64,000 nt of DNA from QAMX01 sp964448855 (GTDB taxonomy: Bacteria; Bacillota; Clostridia; Oscillospirales; QAMX01), in NCBI GenBank assembly GCA_964448855.1, contig CAYUXI010000007.1, positions 24,221 through 88,220 on the forward strand, written 5' to 3'. The position numbers and the translations under genes are program-made. Under the pieces are notes generated by a model. That model searched no databases. It saw only the letters and a list, made by a program, of their open reading frames with translations, and was not told the origin of the DNA. Each line of letters opens with the position of its first letter. Position 1 is the stretch's first letter. Shown here piece after piece: positions 15,286 through 24,177 of this stretch.

Positions 15286-17913
15286 ATGCAGAAAGAATTG
15301 GAAAAAATTTATAATCCGTCTGACGTGGAAGACCGAATTTACCAGATGTGGGAGGAAGAGGGCTGTTTCCACGCAGAGGTGGATCCGGCCAAGCCGCCGT
15401 ATTGCATCGTGATTCCGCCTCCCAATGTCACAGGCCAGCTGCATATGGGCCATGCAATGGATGAAACCCTGCAGGATATCCTGATCCGTGTCAAGAGAAT
15501 GCAGGGCTTTTCCGCCCTCTGGCTACCGGGAACCGACCACGCAGGCATCGCAACGCAGATCAAAGTCGAAGAGAATCTGCGCAAAACCTCCGGAAAAACA
15601 CGGTATGATTACGGGCGCGACGCCTTCGTTGATCTGGTCTGGGACTGGAAACGCGAATACGGCGGCCGCATCATCAAACAGCTGAAAAAGCTGGGTGCCT
15701 CCTGTGACTGGCAGCGCGAACGCTTCACCATGGATGAAGGCTGTTCCAAGGCCGTTCGTGAGGTGTTCGTCCGCCTGTGGGAAAAGGGTCTGATTTACCG
15801 CGGCAACCGCATCATCAACTGGTGCCCCAAATGCCGCACGGCTCTCAGCGACGCCGAAGTCGAATACGGCGAGCAGAACGGCAACTTCTGGCACATTCGC
15901 TACCCGTTCAAGGACGGAAGCGGCTACCTGACCATCGCCACCACACGTCCGGAAACGCTGCTGGGCGATGCCGCAGTCGCTGTCAACCCGGAGGATGAGC
16001 GGTATCGCGATATCGTCGGCAAAACGCTGATTCTGCCGCTGGTCGGCCGCGAAATCCCGGTCATTGCCGATGAATATGTCGAACGCGATTTCGGAACGGG
16101 CTGCGTGAAAATCACACCGTGCCATGACCCGAACGACTTTGAAGTCGGAAAACGGCACCAGCTGCCGGAAATCCTGATCATGGACGGCGACGCCAAAATC
16201 ATCAACGGCGGCGTCTATAACGGCCTCGACCGCTATGAAGCACGGAAACGGATCATTGCCGATCTGGAGGCGCAGGGTCTGCTGGAACGCATTGAGCCGC
16301 ACGCACACAACGTCGGAGCCTGCTATCGCTGTGGGACAACGGTCGAACCGGTTGCCTCTAAACAGTGGTTCGTCAAGATGAAACCGCTGGCGGAAGCAGC
16401 CATGGAAGTCGTTCGCGACGGCCGCGTGGAGTTCGTGCCGGATCGCTTCTCGAAGATCTACATGAACTGGATGGAAAACGTACACGACTGGTGTATTTCC
16501 CGCCAGCTCTGGTGGGGTCACCGCATCCCCGCATGGTACTGCGCCGACTGCGGCGAAACCATCGTCGCCCGCGAAACGCCGACGGTCTGCCCGAAATGCG
16601 GCTGTCAGCACCTGACACAGGAAGAAGACGTGCTGGATACCTGGTTCTCCTCGGCGCTCTGGCCGTTCTCAACGCTGGGCTGGCCGGAGAAAACGCCGGA
16701 GCTGGATTATTTCTACCCGACATCCACGCTGGTTACCGGCTACGACATCATCTTCTTCTGGGTCGCCCGTATGATTTTCTCCGGCATGGAGCATATGGGA
16801 AAGGAACCCTTCAAAAAAGTCTTTATTCATGGCCTTGTCCGCGATGCACAGGGGCGGAAAATGTCCAAATCGCTCGGCAACGGAATTGACCCGCTGGAGA
16901 TCATCCGCCAGTACGGCGCCGATGCACTGCGCTTCATGCTCGTGACAGGCATCAGCCCGGGCAACGATACCCGCTTCACCACGGAACGCGTGGAAGCCAG
17001 CCGCAACTTTGCCAATAAGCTCTGGAATGCCTCCCGCTTCGTCCTGATGCACGCCGGAGACCGTGCATATCCGCTGCCGGAGAAGCTGCGCCGGGAAGAT
17101 AAATGGATTCTGACGGCCCTGAATAACCTGATTGCAGAGGTTACGGAAAATATCGAACGCTATGACCTCGGTGTTGCCGCTCAGAAGCTCTATGATTTCG
17201 TCTGGGACAGCTTCTGCGACTGGTATATTGAGCTGGCCAAACCGATGCTGACCGCCGGCGGCGACGAGGCCGACGCAGCCAAGGGCGTCCTGCTGTATGT
17301 GCTGGATAAAATCCTGAAGCTGCTCCATCCGTTCATGCCGTTCATCACGGAAGAAATCTACGGCTGCCTGCCGGGGACGGAAGGCCGACTGATCACCTCC
17401 CAGTGGCCGGTCAGCCGTCCGGAACAGATTTTCGCAGACGACTGTGCCAAGACCGAGCATATGATGGCGGTCATCCGCGCCATCCGCAATCGCCGCGCCG
17501 AAATGAACGTTCCGCCCTCCAAGAAGGCAACCCTCACCGTCGTTGCGGCGGATCAGGAAGCGTATACCCATGCGGAGCCGTTCCTGAAAAAGCTGGCCTC
17601 CGTTTCGGAGCTCTTCTTCGTTCAGGATGCGTCCGAACTCGATGAAGGCAAAATGACGCGCATCATCTCCGGCGCAGACCACCTCTTTATTCCGACCGGC
17701 GAACTCGTCGATCAGGAGAAGGAGCTGGCACGACTGAAAAAGGAACTGGCCAAAAATGAGGCGGAACTCGAAAAGCTGAACGCGAAACTCGCTAACCCTG
17801 GCTTTATCGGGAAAGCCCCGGCCAATGTCGTCGAAGCGGAAAAACGCCGTGCAGCCGCGCTGACCGAAACGGTCGAAGCGGGCCGTGCTGCTGTCGCCGC
17901 CATGGCGCAGTAA
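15286..17913 (+). CDS. valS: Valyl-tRNA synthetase
   Basis: An 875-residue class I synthetase that charges tRNA-Val. The HIGH motif is HMGH (53-56) in PPPNVTGQLHMGHA, and the KMSKS motif (from about 525) is in GRKMSKSLGNGIDP. An editing (CP1) domain lies between them, with zinc-binding-type CPKC and CADC pairs. The C-terminus is the Lys/Glu-rich coiled coil that clamps tRNA (about 805-865). AAGGAG precedes the ATG at 15286. Expression is controlled by the T-box leader in front. Confidence 0.97.
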   Translation: MQKELEKIYNPSDVEDRIYQMWEEEGCFHAEVDPAKPPYCIVIPPPNVTGQLHMGHAMDETLQDILIRVKRMQGFSALWLPGTDHAGIATQIKVEENLRKTSGKTRYDYGRDAFVDLVWDWKREYGGRIIKQLKKLGASCDWQRERFTMDEGCSKAVREVFVRLWEKGLIYRGNRIINWCPKCRTALSDAEVEYGEQNGNFWHIRYPFKDGSGYLTIATTRPETLLGDAAVAVNPEDERYRDIVGKTLILPLVGREIPVIADEYVERDFGTGCVKITPCHDPNDFEVGKRHQLPEILIMDGDAKIINGGVYNGLDRYEARKRIIADLEAQGLLERIEPHAHNVGACYRCGTTVEPVASKQWFVKMKPLAEAAMEVVRDGRVEFVPDRFSKIYMNWMENVHDWCISRQLWWGHRIPAWYCADCGETIVARETPTVCPKCGCQHLTQEEDVLDTWFSSALWPFSTLGWPEKTPELDYFYPTSTLVTGYDIIFFWVARMIFSGMEHMGKEPFKKVFIHGLVRDAQGRKMSKSLGNGIDPLEIIRQYGADALRFMLVTGISPGNDTRFTTERVEASRNFANKLWNASRFVLMHAGDRAYPLPEKLRREDKWILTALNNLIAEVTENIERYDLGVAAQKLYDFVWDSFCDWYIELAKPMLTAGGDEADAAKGVLLYVLDKILKLLHPFMPFITEEIYGCLPGTEGRLITSQWPVSRPEQIFADDCAKTEHMMAVIRAIRNRRAEMNVPPSKKATLTVVAADQEAYTHAEPFLKKLASVSELFFVQDASELDEGKMTRIISGADHLFIPTGELVDQEKELARLKKELAKNEAELEKLNAKLANPGFIGKAPANVVEAEKRRAAALTETVEAGRAAVAAMAQ

Positions 17914-17930
17914 ACGCAATTTACGAATAA

Positions 17931-17966
17931 AAAACAGACCGTGTGATTCGTCACACGGTCTGTTTT
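17931..17966. terminator. Bidirectional terminator valS / mannosidase
   Basis: A perfect 16-bp stem, AAAACAGACCGTGTGA with TCACACGGTCTGTTTT, around a TTCG loop. T runs lie on both strands (TTTT on plus; TTTTTT on minus), so it serves the convergent genes on both sides. Confidence 0.93.
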
Positions 17967-18012
17967 GCTTACAGTTGAATTCAAAAAGCAGCGCGACAGG
18001 GAGCAAATGGAC

Positions 18013-20538
18013 TCACTGATCGTATTCGGTCAGCAGGACTTCCTTCCAGTCCTCAGCCTGATCGGCCAGATAATAGGTGCGCATCGACCACGGCGAGAAC
18101 GTGACGTGGAGCGGAACCGGCAGCAGATCGCCGGACACCGTCACATCTGTTTCGCGCCCATCCGTTTCGTACAGCCGCAGAACCAACCCGGAGTTGTCTT
18201 CGCTGCGCTTGCAGGCAGAGAGCATGATGTTGTCGGCGCTGATGCGCAGGGAGCTGTACGGCTCACGGCTCAGCGAACCGGAATGCAGGGACGTGATGAC
18301 ATCCGTCTTTTCCGCCTCCGACAGCGTTTCAACCAGCTCGGAATGCCAGGTCTCCATGACCGCTGTCAGCGGCTTGTTCAGCTGCCGTGCAGCGCGGATG
18401 ACCGGTGCCCAGCTGTCGCCGACCGGCATCAGGGTGTAGGAGAATTTTCGAGCGCCCTGTTCGGTGAATTCACTTTCTGCGGTTCTGGAACCACCGTGAT
18501 CGCCGTAAATCGGGCTGCGGAGAATGGTGTGGTAAATGGTTCCGTCCTTGACAGAAGAGCTGTAGGTGTCGCTGTTGAGCAGTGCAAATCCGCCGCGATC
18601 ACCCTTCACCGCCGTCCACTGAAGCCCCGGCTCCTCTTCGCCGTCAGCCGGACGCTCAATAACGCCGAACGGAATCTCGTAGTACGCCTTCGGATTCTCC
18701 ACCTTCATCGGCCAGGCGATTTTCAGCATCTTGTGATGCTCGTGCCAATCGACCTCGGCGCGGACAGAAAGCTGCTCGCTGCCGGGCTCCAGTGAAAAAT
18801 ACTGTGTCAGACGGGAATCGTTGTACCGGCTGACGACCTTGACGGTTGCACGAATCGGTCCGCTCTCCGTCACAGTCACCTCTGCATCGCCAAAACGTGC
18901 CATGTAATCGGTGAAGAAGGTCTTCCCGTGGCTCCATGCGTCGTGATAATATTCATCCACGACCACCGGCACAGCGGCACGGTCGGTGATCAGCTCTTCG
19001 CCGGTGCGCTTATCCCGGAAGGAGAGAATTGCGCCGGTGTGCAGCTCAAACTCAATGCGGTAAATATCGTTTTCAAGAACGGTGCCCTCGTGGTTGTTGG
19101 CCGTCCGGTAGCCGGAATAGGGGATTGCACGAACCGGGCTGTCCGGCGAATCCGGCGTCAGGCGCATCTGCTCCTCCTGCGGAACCCAGTCGTCGTTCAT
19201 GTAGTAGACGGCGTAGCCCATGGCCGGCACGTGCGCACGGAACAGCGTATCGGTGCGCCAGAAGCATTCCTCTGTCGTCGAGTAGATTTTCTGGAAAGGG
19301 ATGTCCTGACCGTTGTGGTCGGTCATGCGGATGGCGCTGCGGAACAGCCGGACAGTCTCGTCCACATCAAACCCGTGCGGGTTGAAGAGGACAATCGGCA
19401 CACCCGTGCGAATGGCGGCCGTGTCGATCTGCCAGGAAATGGTCTGCAATGCGCTGTTTTCTTCCACAGCGGCTGTGTTGAGCGCTGCGCCGTACATATA
19501 GGCGGAATCGTCGTGGACTTCGCGGATGGAGCAACCGCCCATGGAATCGTGGAAATGCAGGAACAGAATGTTTTTCCAGGCCTCCTGCAGCCGGTCGGAA
19601 CGGAGCGGTCTGCCGCACAGCAGGCGCGCCAGCATCCCGAAATTTTCGGCAGCCGTCAGATTGTTTTCGCCACGGCGAATCCCGTTCTTGACGGCAGAGA
19701 CGGTTGCATAGCAGCCGGCGGCGTGATGCTGCAAATCGTCGTGATGCTCCGGCAGTGCGACACCGGACGCACGGACGTGATCAAAGAAGTCCGAAACCGT
19801 CGAATAAACCATCTTGATTTCCGGATGCTCTTTCCGATAGGCTTCGATCAAGCGCAGATTCTGAATGGTGGGGCCGCCGCCGTGGTTGCCGACGCCGTAA
19901 AAGAGGAAGCCCTCATCCAGATCGGTCGCTGTCTTGGTGTCCACTTCGTTCAGACGGTATACCAGCTGCTCCTCCGAACGGAAATTGTAGCAATAGCCTT
20001 CCAGAATCCGATGCGTCAGGACGGAAGAGCCGTCCGGGGAAACCCAGTTGAACAGGTCGCTGTCCAGATGCTTTTCATGCTCGCCGGGGCGCATGAAAAT
20101 ATAGCTGTCCATGCCGCTCTTCTTCAAAATCTGCGGCATCATCAGATTGTGGCCGAACGAGTCTACATTGTATCCGACCTTTGCGGTGACGCCCAGCTTT
20201 TCCTTGAAGAAGCGCTGCGCATACAACGCCTGACGGGCAAAGCTCTCACCGGACGGGTTGTTGCAGTCCGGCTGGACGTACATACCGCCGACGACGATCA
20301 GACGCCCTTCTGCGACACGCTGCCGAACCTCTTCAAACATGGCCGGTGCAAATTCCTCGACCCACTGGAACACCGAGGAGGAGGAACAGACAAAGACAAA
20401 ATCGGGAAATTCCTTCATCCGATCCAATGCGGAACGCATCGTCGCCTTGGCTTCACTGCTGCCTTCCTGCCAGCGCCATTGCCAGACAGGGTCGAGGTGA
20501 GCGTTCCCGACCAGATAGTAGGTGGATTTCTTTTTCAT
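18013..20538 (-). CDS. Alpha-mannosidase, GH38 family
   Basis: An 841-residue retaining glycosidase that removes alpha-linked mannose from glycans. The N-terminal catalytic domain has the zinc-binding NAHLDPVWQWRW (His14, Asp16) and the nucleophile motif VGYNVDSFGH (Asp126). The middle three-helix part and C-terminal beta domains follow. No signal peptide is seen, so it acts in the cytoplasm on imported oligosaccharides. An AAAGGA site precedes the ATG. It lies behind a small Smr gene on the same strand, both divergent from galK. Confidence 0.92.
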   Translation of the reverse strand: MKKKSTYYLVGNAHLDPVWQWRWQEGSSEAKATMRSALDRMKEFPDFVFVCSSSSVFQWVEEFAPAMFEEVRQRVAEGRLIVVGGMYVQPDCNNPSGESFARQALYAQRFFKEKLGVTAKVGYNVDSFGHNLMMPQILKKSGMDSYIFMRPGEHEKHLDSDLFNWVSPDGSSVLTHRILEGYCYNFRSEEQLVYRLNEVDTKTATDLDEGFLFYGVGNHGGGPTIQNLRLIEAYRKEHPEIKMVYSTVSDFFDHVRASGVALPEHHDDLQHHAAGCYATVSAVKNGIRRGENNLTAAENFGMLARLLCGRPLRSDRLQEAWKNILFLHFHDSMGGCSIREVHDDSAYMYGAALNTAAVEENSALQTISWQIDTAAIRTGVPIVLFNPHGFDVDETVRLFRSAIRMTDHNGQDIPFQKIYSTTEECFWRTDTLFRAHVPAMGYAVYYMNDDWVPQEEQMRLTPDSPDSPVRAIPYSGYRTANNHEGTVLENDIYRIEFELHTGAILSFRDKRTGEELITDRAAVPVVVDEYYHDAWSHGKTFFTDYMARFGDAEVTVTESGPIRATVKVVSRYNDSRLTQYFSLEPGSEQLSVRAEVDWHEHHKMLKIAWPMKVENPKAYYEIPFGVIERPADGEEEPGLQWTAVKGDRGGFALLNSDTYSSSVKDGTIYHTILRSPIYGDHGGSRTAESEFTEQGARKFSYTLMPVGDSWAPVIRAARQLNKPLTAVMETWHSELVETLSEAEKTDVITSLHSGSLSREPYSSLRISADNIMLSACKRSEDNSGLVLRLYETDGRETDVTVSGDLLPVPLHVTFSPWSMRTYYLADQAEDWKEVLLTEYDQ

Positions 20539-20602
20539 AAAACAGAGTCCTTTCTGTGGAATAACAGAATCAAAACGGATTCCCGCGAAGAAACCGCAGA
20601 AT

Positions 20603-20938
20603 CTACAAAAGAATCAGCGTAATGCCGTTGTTGTATTTTTCCAGATCGCTGTCTTTGGCGGCTTCCGGACAGGCGGTGAGCAGCTTGCGCGTTCCCTCGT
20701 TAAAAATGGAGAACTCCTCGCCGCGAACATATCCGCGAATCTGTCCCTTGCGCTGGCAGCCGTCCAGATAACGGCGCAGCTCGATCCGCAGCTTTCCGCC
20801 TTTCCCACTGGAACCGTAGCCGTGAATGATCTTGATTGCTTTGGTTCGCATGGCGCGCTGCGTGGTCAGAATGGTATTCAGCCGTTGAATGGCCTGAGCG
20901 ACCGTCGGCATCCCGGCTTCCAGATTAAATTCAAGCAT
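20603..20938 (-). CDS. Small Smr-domain protein
   Basis: A 111-residue protein with the Smr core IKIIHGYGSSGKGGKLRIELRRYL (35-58), which carries the HGxGxG-like loop of MutS2/Smr nucleases. The usual N-terminal LDxHG motif is replaced by FNLEAGMP, so nuclease activity is uncertain. The start at 20938 follows AGGTGA. Its leader shares the intergenic region with galK, where a divergent promoter is found. Confidence 0.75.
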   Translation of the reverse strand: MLEFNLEAGMPTVAQAIQRLNTILTTQRAMRTKAIKIIHGYGSSGKGGKLRIELRRYLDGCQRKGQIRGYVRGEEFSIFNEGTRKLLTACPEAAKDSDLEKYNNGITLILL

Positions 20939-20950
20939 CGGCTCACCTCG

Positions 20951-21040
20951 CAAAGATATTATACAAAAGAATCTTTGAAAATGCAAGCGCAGAGAAGGAG
21001 TTTTATGGTATAATAGAACAGGAAAATCCCGGAACCGGGA
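20951..21040. promoter_or_regulatory. Divergent smr/galK promoter region with inverted repeats
   Basis: On the minus strand TTGCAT (20981-20986) and TATAAT (20958-20963) are 17 bases apart and face smr. On the plus strand an extended -10, TGGTATAAT (-10 at 21009-21014), faces galK, with only a weak -35. CAAAGAT (20951-20957) and ATCTTTG (20971-20977) form an inverted repeat over the minus -10, and TCCCGG-AA-CCGGGA (21027-21040) lies just after the galK start of transcription. Both may be operators. Confidence 0.5.
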
Positions 21041-21084
21041 AACTGCACCGAATTTTACTTATTTCAATAGGAGCGTGTTTGAAT

Positions 21085-22287
21085 ATGAGCATACAGAATC
21101 ACGATTTTCTGGATCAGACAACCTGGGGGGCACTGCTCGCCAAATTCGAAACACTGTACGGCAAGGGCGAAACGCCGCACCTCTTTTTTGCACCGGGCAG
21201 AGTGAACCTGATCGGCGAACATATCGACTACAACGGCGGCTTCGTTTTCCCGGCCGCTTTGACCATCGGCAACTATCTCCTCATCCGCGAAAACGGCCAG
21301 AATCTCGTTCGCATGGCCGCGGATGACCTCGATGGGACACTTGTTTCCGTCCCACTGTCCGATCTGGAATCCAAACGCGGAAAAGAGTGGGGTGCATATC
21401 AGATCGGCGTCCTGTATGAGCTGGAAAAGCTCGGTGTTGAGCTGAAGGGCTTCGATATGCTGTTCTATTCCACACTGCCGTTTGGCGCCGGCCTTTCCTC
21501 CTCGGCCTCGCTCGAAGTTGTCACGGGCTATGCCGCAATGGTTTTGTGCGGCGTGACGCCGGATCTGCGCGAGCTCTCCCTCCTGACGCAGCGCGCCGAG
21601 AACCAGTTTGTCGGCGTCAACTGCGGCATCATGGATCAGTACGCCTGCGCAAATGGCAAGGCGGGCTGCGGCATCCTGCTGGACTGCGTCTCTGTCCACA
21701 GCGAAAGCGTTCCGCTGAATATGGATGGCTATGCCATCGTCATCGGCAACACCAACAAAAAACGCTCGCTGGCTGATTCCAAATACAATGAACGCCGGGC
21801 AGAATGCGAAGCCGGCCTGGCCGCCATGCGCACCGTTCTGGACGATCTCCCGACGCTCTGCGCCATGGATACGGAGACCTTCGAACGCTTCGCCACCCTC
21901 ATTCCGGATGAAACGGTTCGCCGCCGCGTTCGCCACGCCGTCACGGAAAATGACCGCGTCCGGCAGTCTGTCACTCTGCTGCAGCAGGGCGATATCAAGG
22001 GCTTCGGCCAGCTGCTGAATGCTTCGCACGCATCGCTCAAGAATGATTACGAAGTGACCGGTCGCGAGCTCGATGCAATGAGCGAATACGCCCAGACGGT
22101 TCCGGGCTGCATCGGCTCCCGCATGACGGGTGCCGGCTTTGGTGGCTGCACCGTCAGCATCGTTGAAAAAGATCAGGTTTCCGCCTTCATCGAGAAGGTC
22201 GGCGCCGCATATGAAGCAGCGACGGGCTTGAAACCGGCATTTTATGTCTCCGATGCGGGGGATGGCGTTCGCGAACTGAAACAATAA
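21085..22287 (+). CDS. galK: Galactokinase
   Basis: A 400-residue GHMP kinase that phosphorylates D-galactose at C1 (Leloir pathway). It has the galactokinase signature GRVNLIGEHIDYNGG (38-52), the ATP loop PFGAGLSSSASLEV (about 132-145) and the GIMDQYA catalytic Asp segment. The C-terminal motif GAGFGGCTV is in place. The ATG at 21085 follows AGGAG at 11 bases; an in-frame TTG six bases upstream also has spacing that would work. It heads a long same-strand run of genes up to the M18 aminopeptidase. galT and galE are not here. Confidence 0.95.
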   Translation: MSIQNHDFLDQTTWGALLAKFETLYGKGETPHLFFAPGRVNLIGEHIDYNGGFVFPAALTIGNYLLIRENGQNLVRMAADDLDGTLVSVPLSDLESKRGKEWGAYQIGVLYELEKLGVELKGFDMLFYSTLPFGAGLSSSASLEVVTGYAAMVLCGVTPDLRELSLLTQRAENQFVGVNCGIMDQYACANGKAGCGILLDCVSVHSESVPLNMDGYAIVIGNTNKKRSLADSKYNERRAECEAGLAAMRTVLDDLPTLCAMDTETFERFATLIPDETVRRRVRHAVTENDRVRQSVTLLQQGDIKGFGQLLNASHASLKNDYEVTGRELDAMSEYAQTVPGCIGSRMTGAGFGGCTVSIVEKDQVSAFIEKVGAAYEAATGLKPAFYVSDAGDGVRELKQ

Positions 22288-22312
22288 ACCGCAGAAAGGA
22301 CAGGTTTTGCAT

Positions 22313-22894
22313 ATGGGAGCATACGGATACATCCGCGAAAAGCTGGACGTAAAGTATTTGATCCTGTTTGTTTTGTCATGCCTGGATATCAGTGTTTCGT
22401 TTGATGACGTCGTTGAAATGGCAATGATCGACAACGCCATGACGTATTTTGATGTCGCAGATGCATTCTATGAAATGGTTGACAGCGGCCATGTGCAGGA
22501 GGAGGAGGCCGGGAAATACCGGATCACCGAGCGCGGCCGCTCCGTGCTGACGGGGTATGAACGCCGACTGCCCGCGAGTGTGCGCCGGGATGCCCAGCGC
22601 GCTGTCATGAAAACGGTGGCACGGCTGAAGCGCGATGCGTTGATTTCGACCTCGACACGCGAAGTTTCAGAGAATAATTTTGTCGTCACGTTAAAAATGA
22701 GCGACAGTCTGGGCGAAATCATCAACCTGGATCTGATGGTTGTCAATAAGCGCCTGGCGTCGCTGCTGGAAGGGAATTTCCGCAACAATGCGGAAATGAT
22801 CTACAACGAAATCCTGAACGCCGTCATGCGCGACTACTCTCAAACGGTTCTCCCGGACTCAGCAGGCAACTCTGACCGGGCGGACATGAACTGA
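22313..22894 (+). CDS. DUF4364 family protein
   Basis: A 193-residue cytoplasmic protein with an N-terminal winged-helix-like region (KYLILFVLSCLDISVSFDDV...YFDVADAFYEMVDSGHVQEEEAGKYRITERGRSVL) and a C-terminal mixed domain. It fits DUF4364, found across Clostridia and thought to be a transcription regulator from its fold. The ATG at 22313 is within CATATG, behind AAAGGACAGG. It sits 25 bases after galK and 15 bases before the next gene, so it is probably in one operon with them. Confidence 0.8.
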   Translation: MGAYGYIREKLDVKYLILFVLSCLDISVSFDDVVEMAMIDNAMTYFDVADAFYEMVDSGHVQEEEAGKYRITERGRSVLTGYERRLPASVRRDAQRAVMKTVARLKRDALISTSTREVSENNFVVTLKMSDSLGEIINLDLMVVNKRLASLLEGNFRNNAEMIYNEILNAVMRDYSQTVLPDSAGNSDRADMN

Positions 22895-22909
22895 AAGGAT
22901 TTGTTTCAT

Positions 22910-24121
22910 ATGTCCCGTATTCTGCGACGCAGAGCAGCTGTGCTGACTGCGGCTCTCCTGTTCCTGACGGCGTTGCTTTCGGCGTGCGGCTCGAGTCAAC
23001 CCGATTCGCCAACCCCTCAGACAACCCCGGCGACCTCCGTTTCCGAATCGAATGCAACGACACCGACCAGCTCGAGCGGCCTGCTCTCTGATATCCCGCT
23101 CTCCATGGCGACGTCCGTCACCTCATCGGAAGCGACATCGGAAGCGCCGACCGATACCACCGTTGCCACAGATCCGGTTCAGCCGATGTCGGTCAATTTC
23201 TTGACCGGATTGCCAACCTCGACAACCGAACACCAAAACAAACGCCCGGTGGCCGTTGTCTACAACAACCTTCGCCGCGCATTGCCACAGCACGGCATCA
23301 GCTCGGCGGATATCGTCTTTGAAGTCGAAGCGGAAGGCGGCGTCACGCGCCTGCTGGCCGTTTTCTCCGACATTTCCACCGTCGGAACCATCGGCTCCGT
23401 GCGCTCGGCGCGCCCTGTCATGGTGCATATTGCACTCGGCCTCGACTGCGTCTTTGCACATTCCGGCGGCTCTCCGCAAGCGTATCAGGACATCTCTACC
23501 TACAGCCTGTCCCATATTGACGGCCTGTACGATAACGGCTCTGTCTATTACCGCGACGCAGGCCGCCAGCAGAGCATGGGCATTGAGCATTCTCTGATGA
23601 CAAACGGCACGCGCCTGCAATCCAAACTGCAGAAAATGGAGTCCTCCGGGACGCGGATGACGCTGAAAAGCGGCTATACCGCACCACTGGCCTTCAACGA
23701 GCGGGATATCCAGCCGACCAACGGCACACCCGCCCAGAAAATTACCACCAAATACGGCTCCTATCAGCCGTTCTTCCGCTATGACGCCAGCGCCGCGACC
23801 TATCAGCGCTACGAATACGGTGCCAAGCACATCGATCAGGCCACCGGCGAACAGCTGACGTTCAAAAACGTCGTGGTGCTTTCGGTACCGTCCTCTGTCA
23901 TTTCCGGGGACTCGGCCGGTCGCCGTCAGTTTTCGGATGTAGGCAGCGGGACGGGCATCTATGCAACGGACGGTGTCTCTGTCCAGATTCGCTGGACAAA
24001 ATCGTCTGCCACATCGCCGCTGAAGCTGATGAATGCCGACGGAACGGAACTGAAGCTGAATCCGGGCAAAACCTTCTTTTCCTACGTCAATGGGATGGGG
24101 CAGATCGTCGTCGGAAACTAA
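22910..24121 (+). CDS. YerB-like DUF3048 lipoprotein
   Basis: A 403-residue lipoprotein: basic start, hydrophobic core and lipobox LLSAC with Cys26, then a Ser/Thr/Pro-rich linker of about 75 residues. The DUF3048 region follows, with NFLTGLPTSTTEHQNKRPVAV, SSADIVFEVEAEGGVTRLLA and GSVRSARP. The C-terminal half (from about 270) is the beta-rich DUF3048 C-terminal domain. It is anchored outside the membrane; the function is unknown in B. subtilis YerB as well. It starts at an ATG inside CATATG, behind AAAGGA. Confidence 0.88.
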   Translation: MSRILRRRAAVLTAALLFLTALLSACGSSQPDSPTPQTTPATSVSESNATTPTSSSGLLSDIPLSMATSVTSSEATSEAPTDTTVATDPVQPMSVNFLTGLPTSTTEHQNKRPVAVVYNNLRRALPQHGISSADIVFEVEAEGGVTRLLAVFSDISTVGTIGSVRSARPVMVHIALGLDCVFAHSGGSPQAYQDISTYSLSHIDGLYDNGSVYYRDAGRQQSMGIEHSLMTNGTRLQSKLQKMESSGTRMTLKSGYTAPLAFNERDIQPTNGTPAQKITTKYGSYQPFFRYDASAATYQRYEYGAKHIDQATGEQLTFKNVVVLSVPSSVISGDSAGRRQFSDVGSGTGIYATDGVSVQIRWTKSSATSPLKLMNADGTELKLNPGKTFFSYVNGMGQIVVGN

Positions 24122-24177
24122 ACCCTTCCGACCGCACCCTCCATCCAGAAAGTCTATCTGAAAGGTTCATTTTCCAT

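Noticed and set aside
15523..18006. Antisense frames under valS
   Set aside because: Shadows of a full-length valyl-tRNA synthetase.
18928..20622. 564-codon plus-strand frame opposite the alpha-mannosidase
   Set aside because: The minus-strand GH38 protein is clear; the other frame has no recognisable start or domain.
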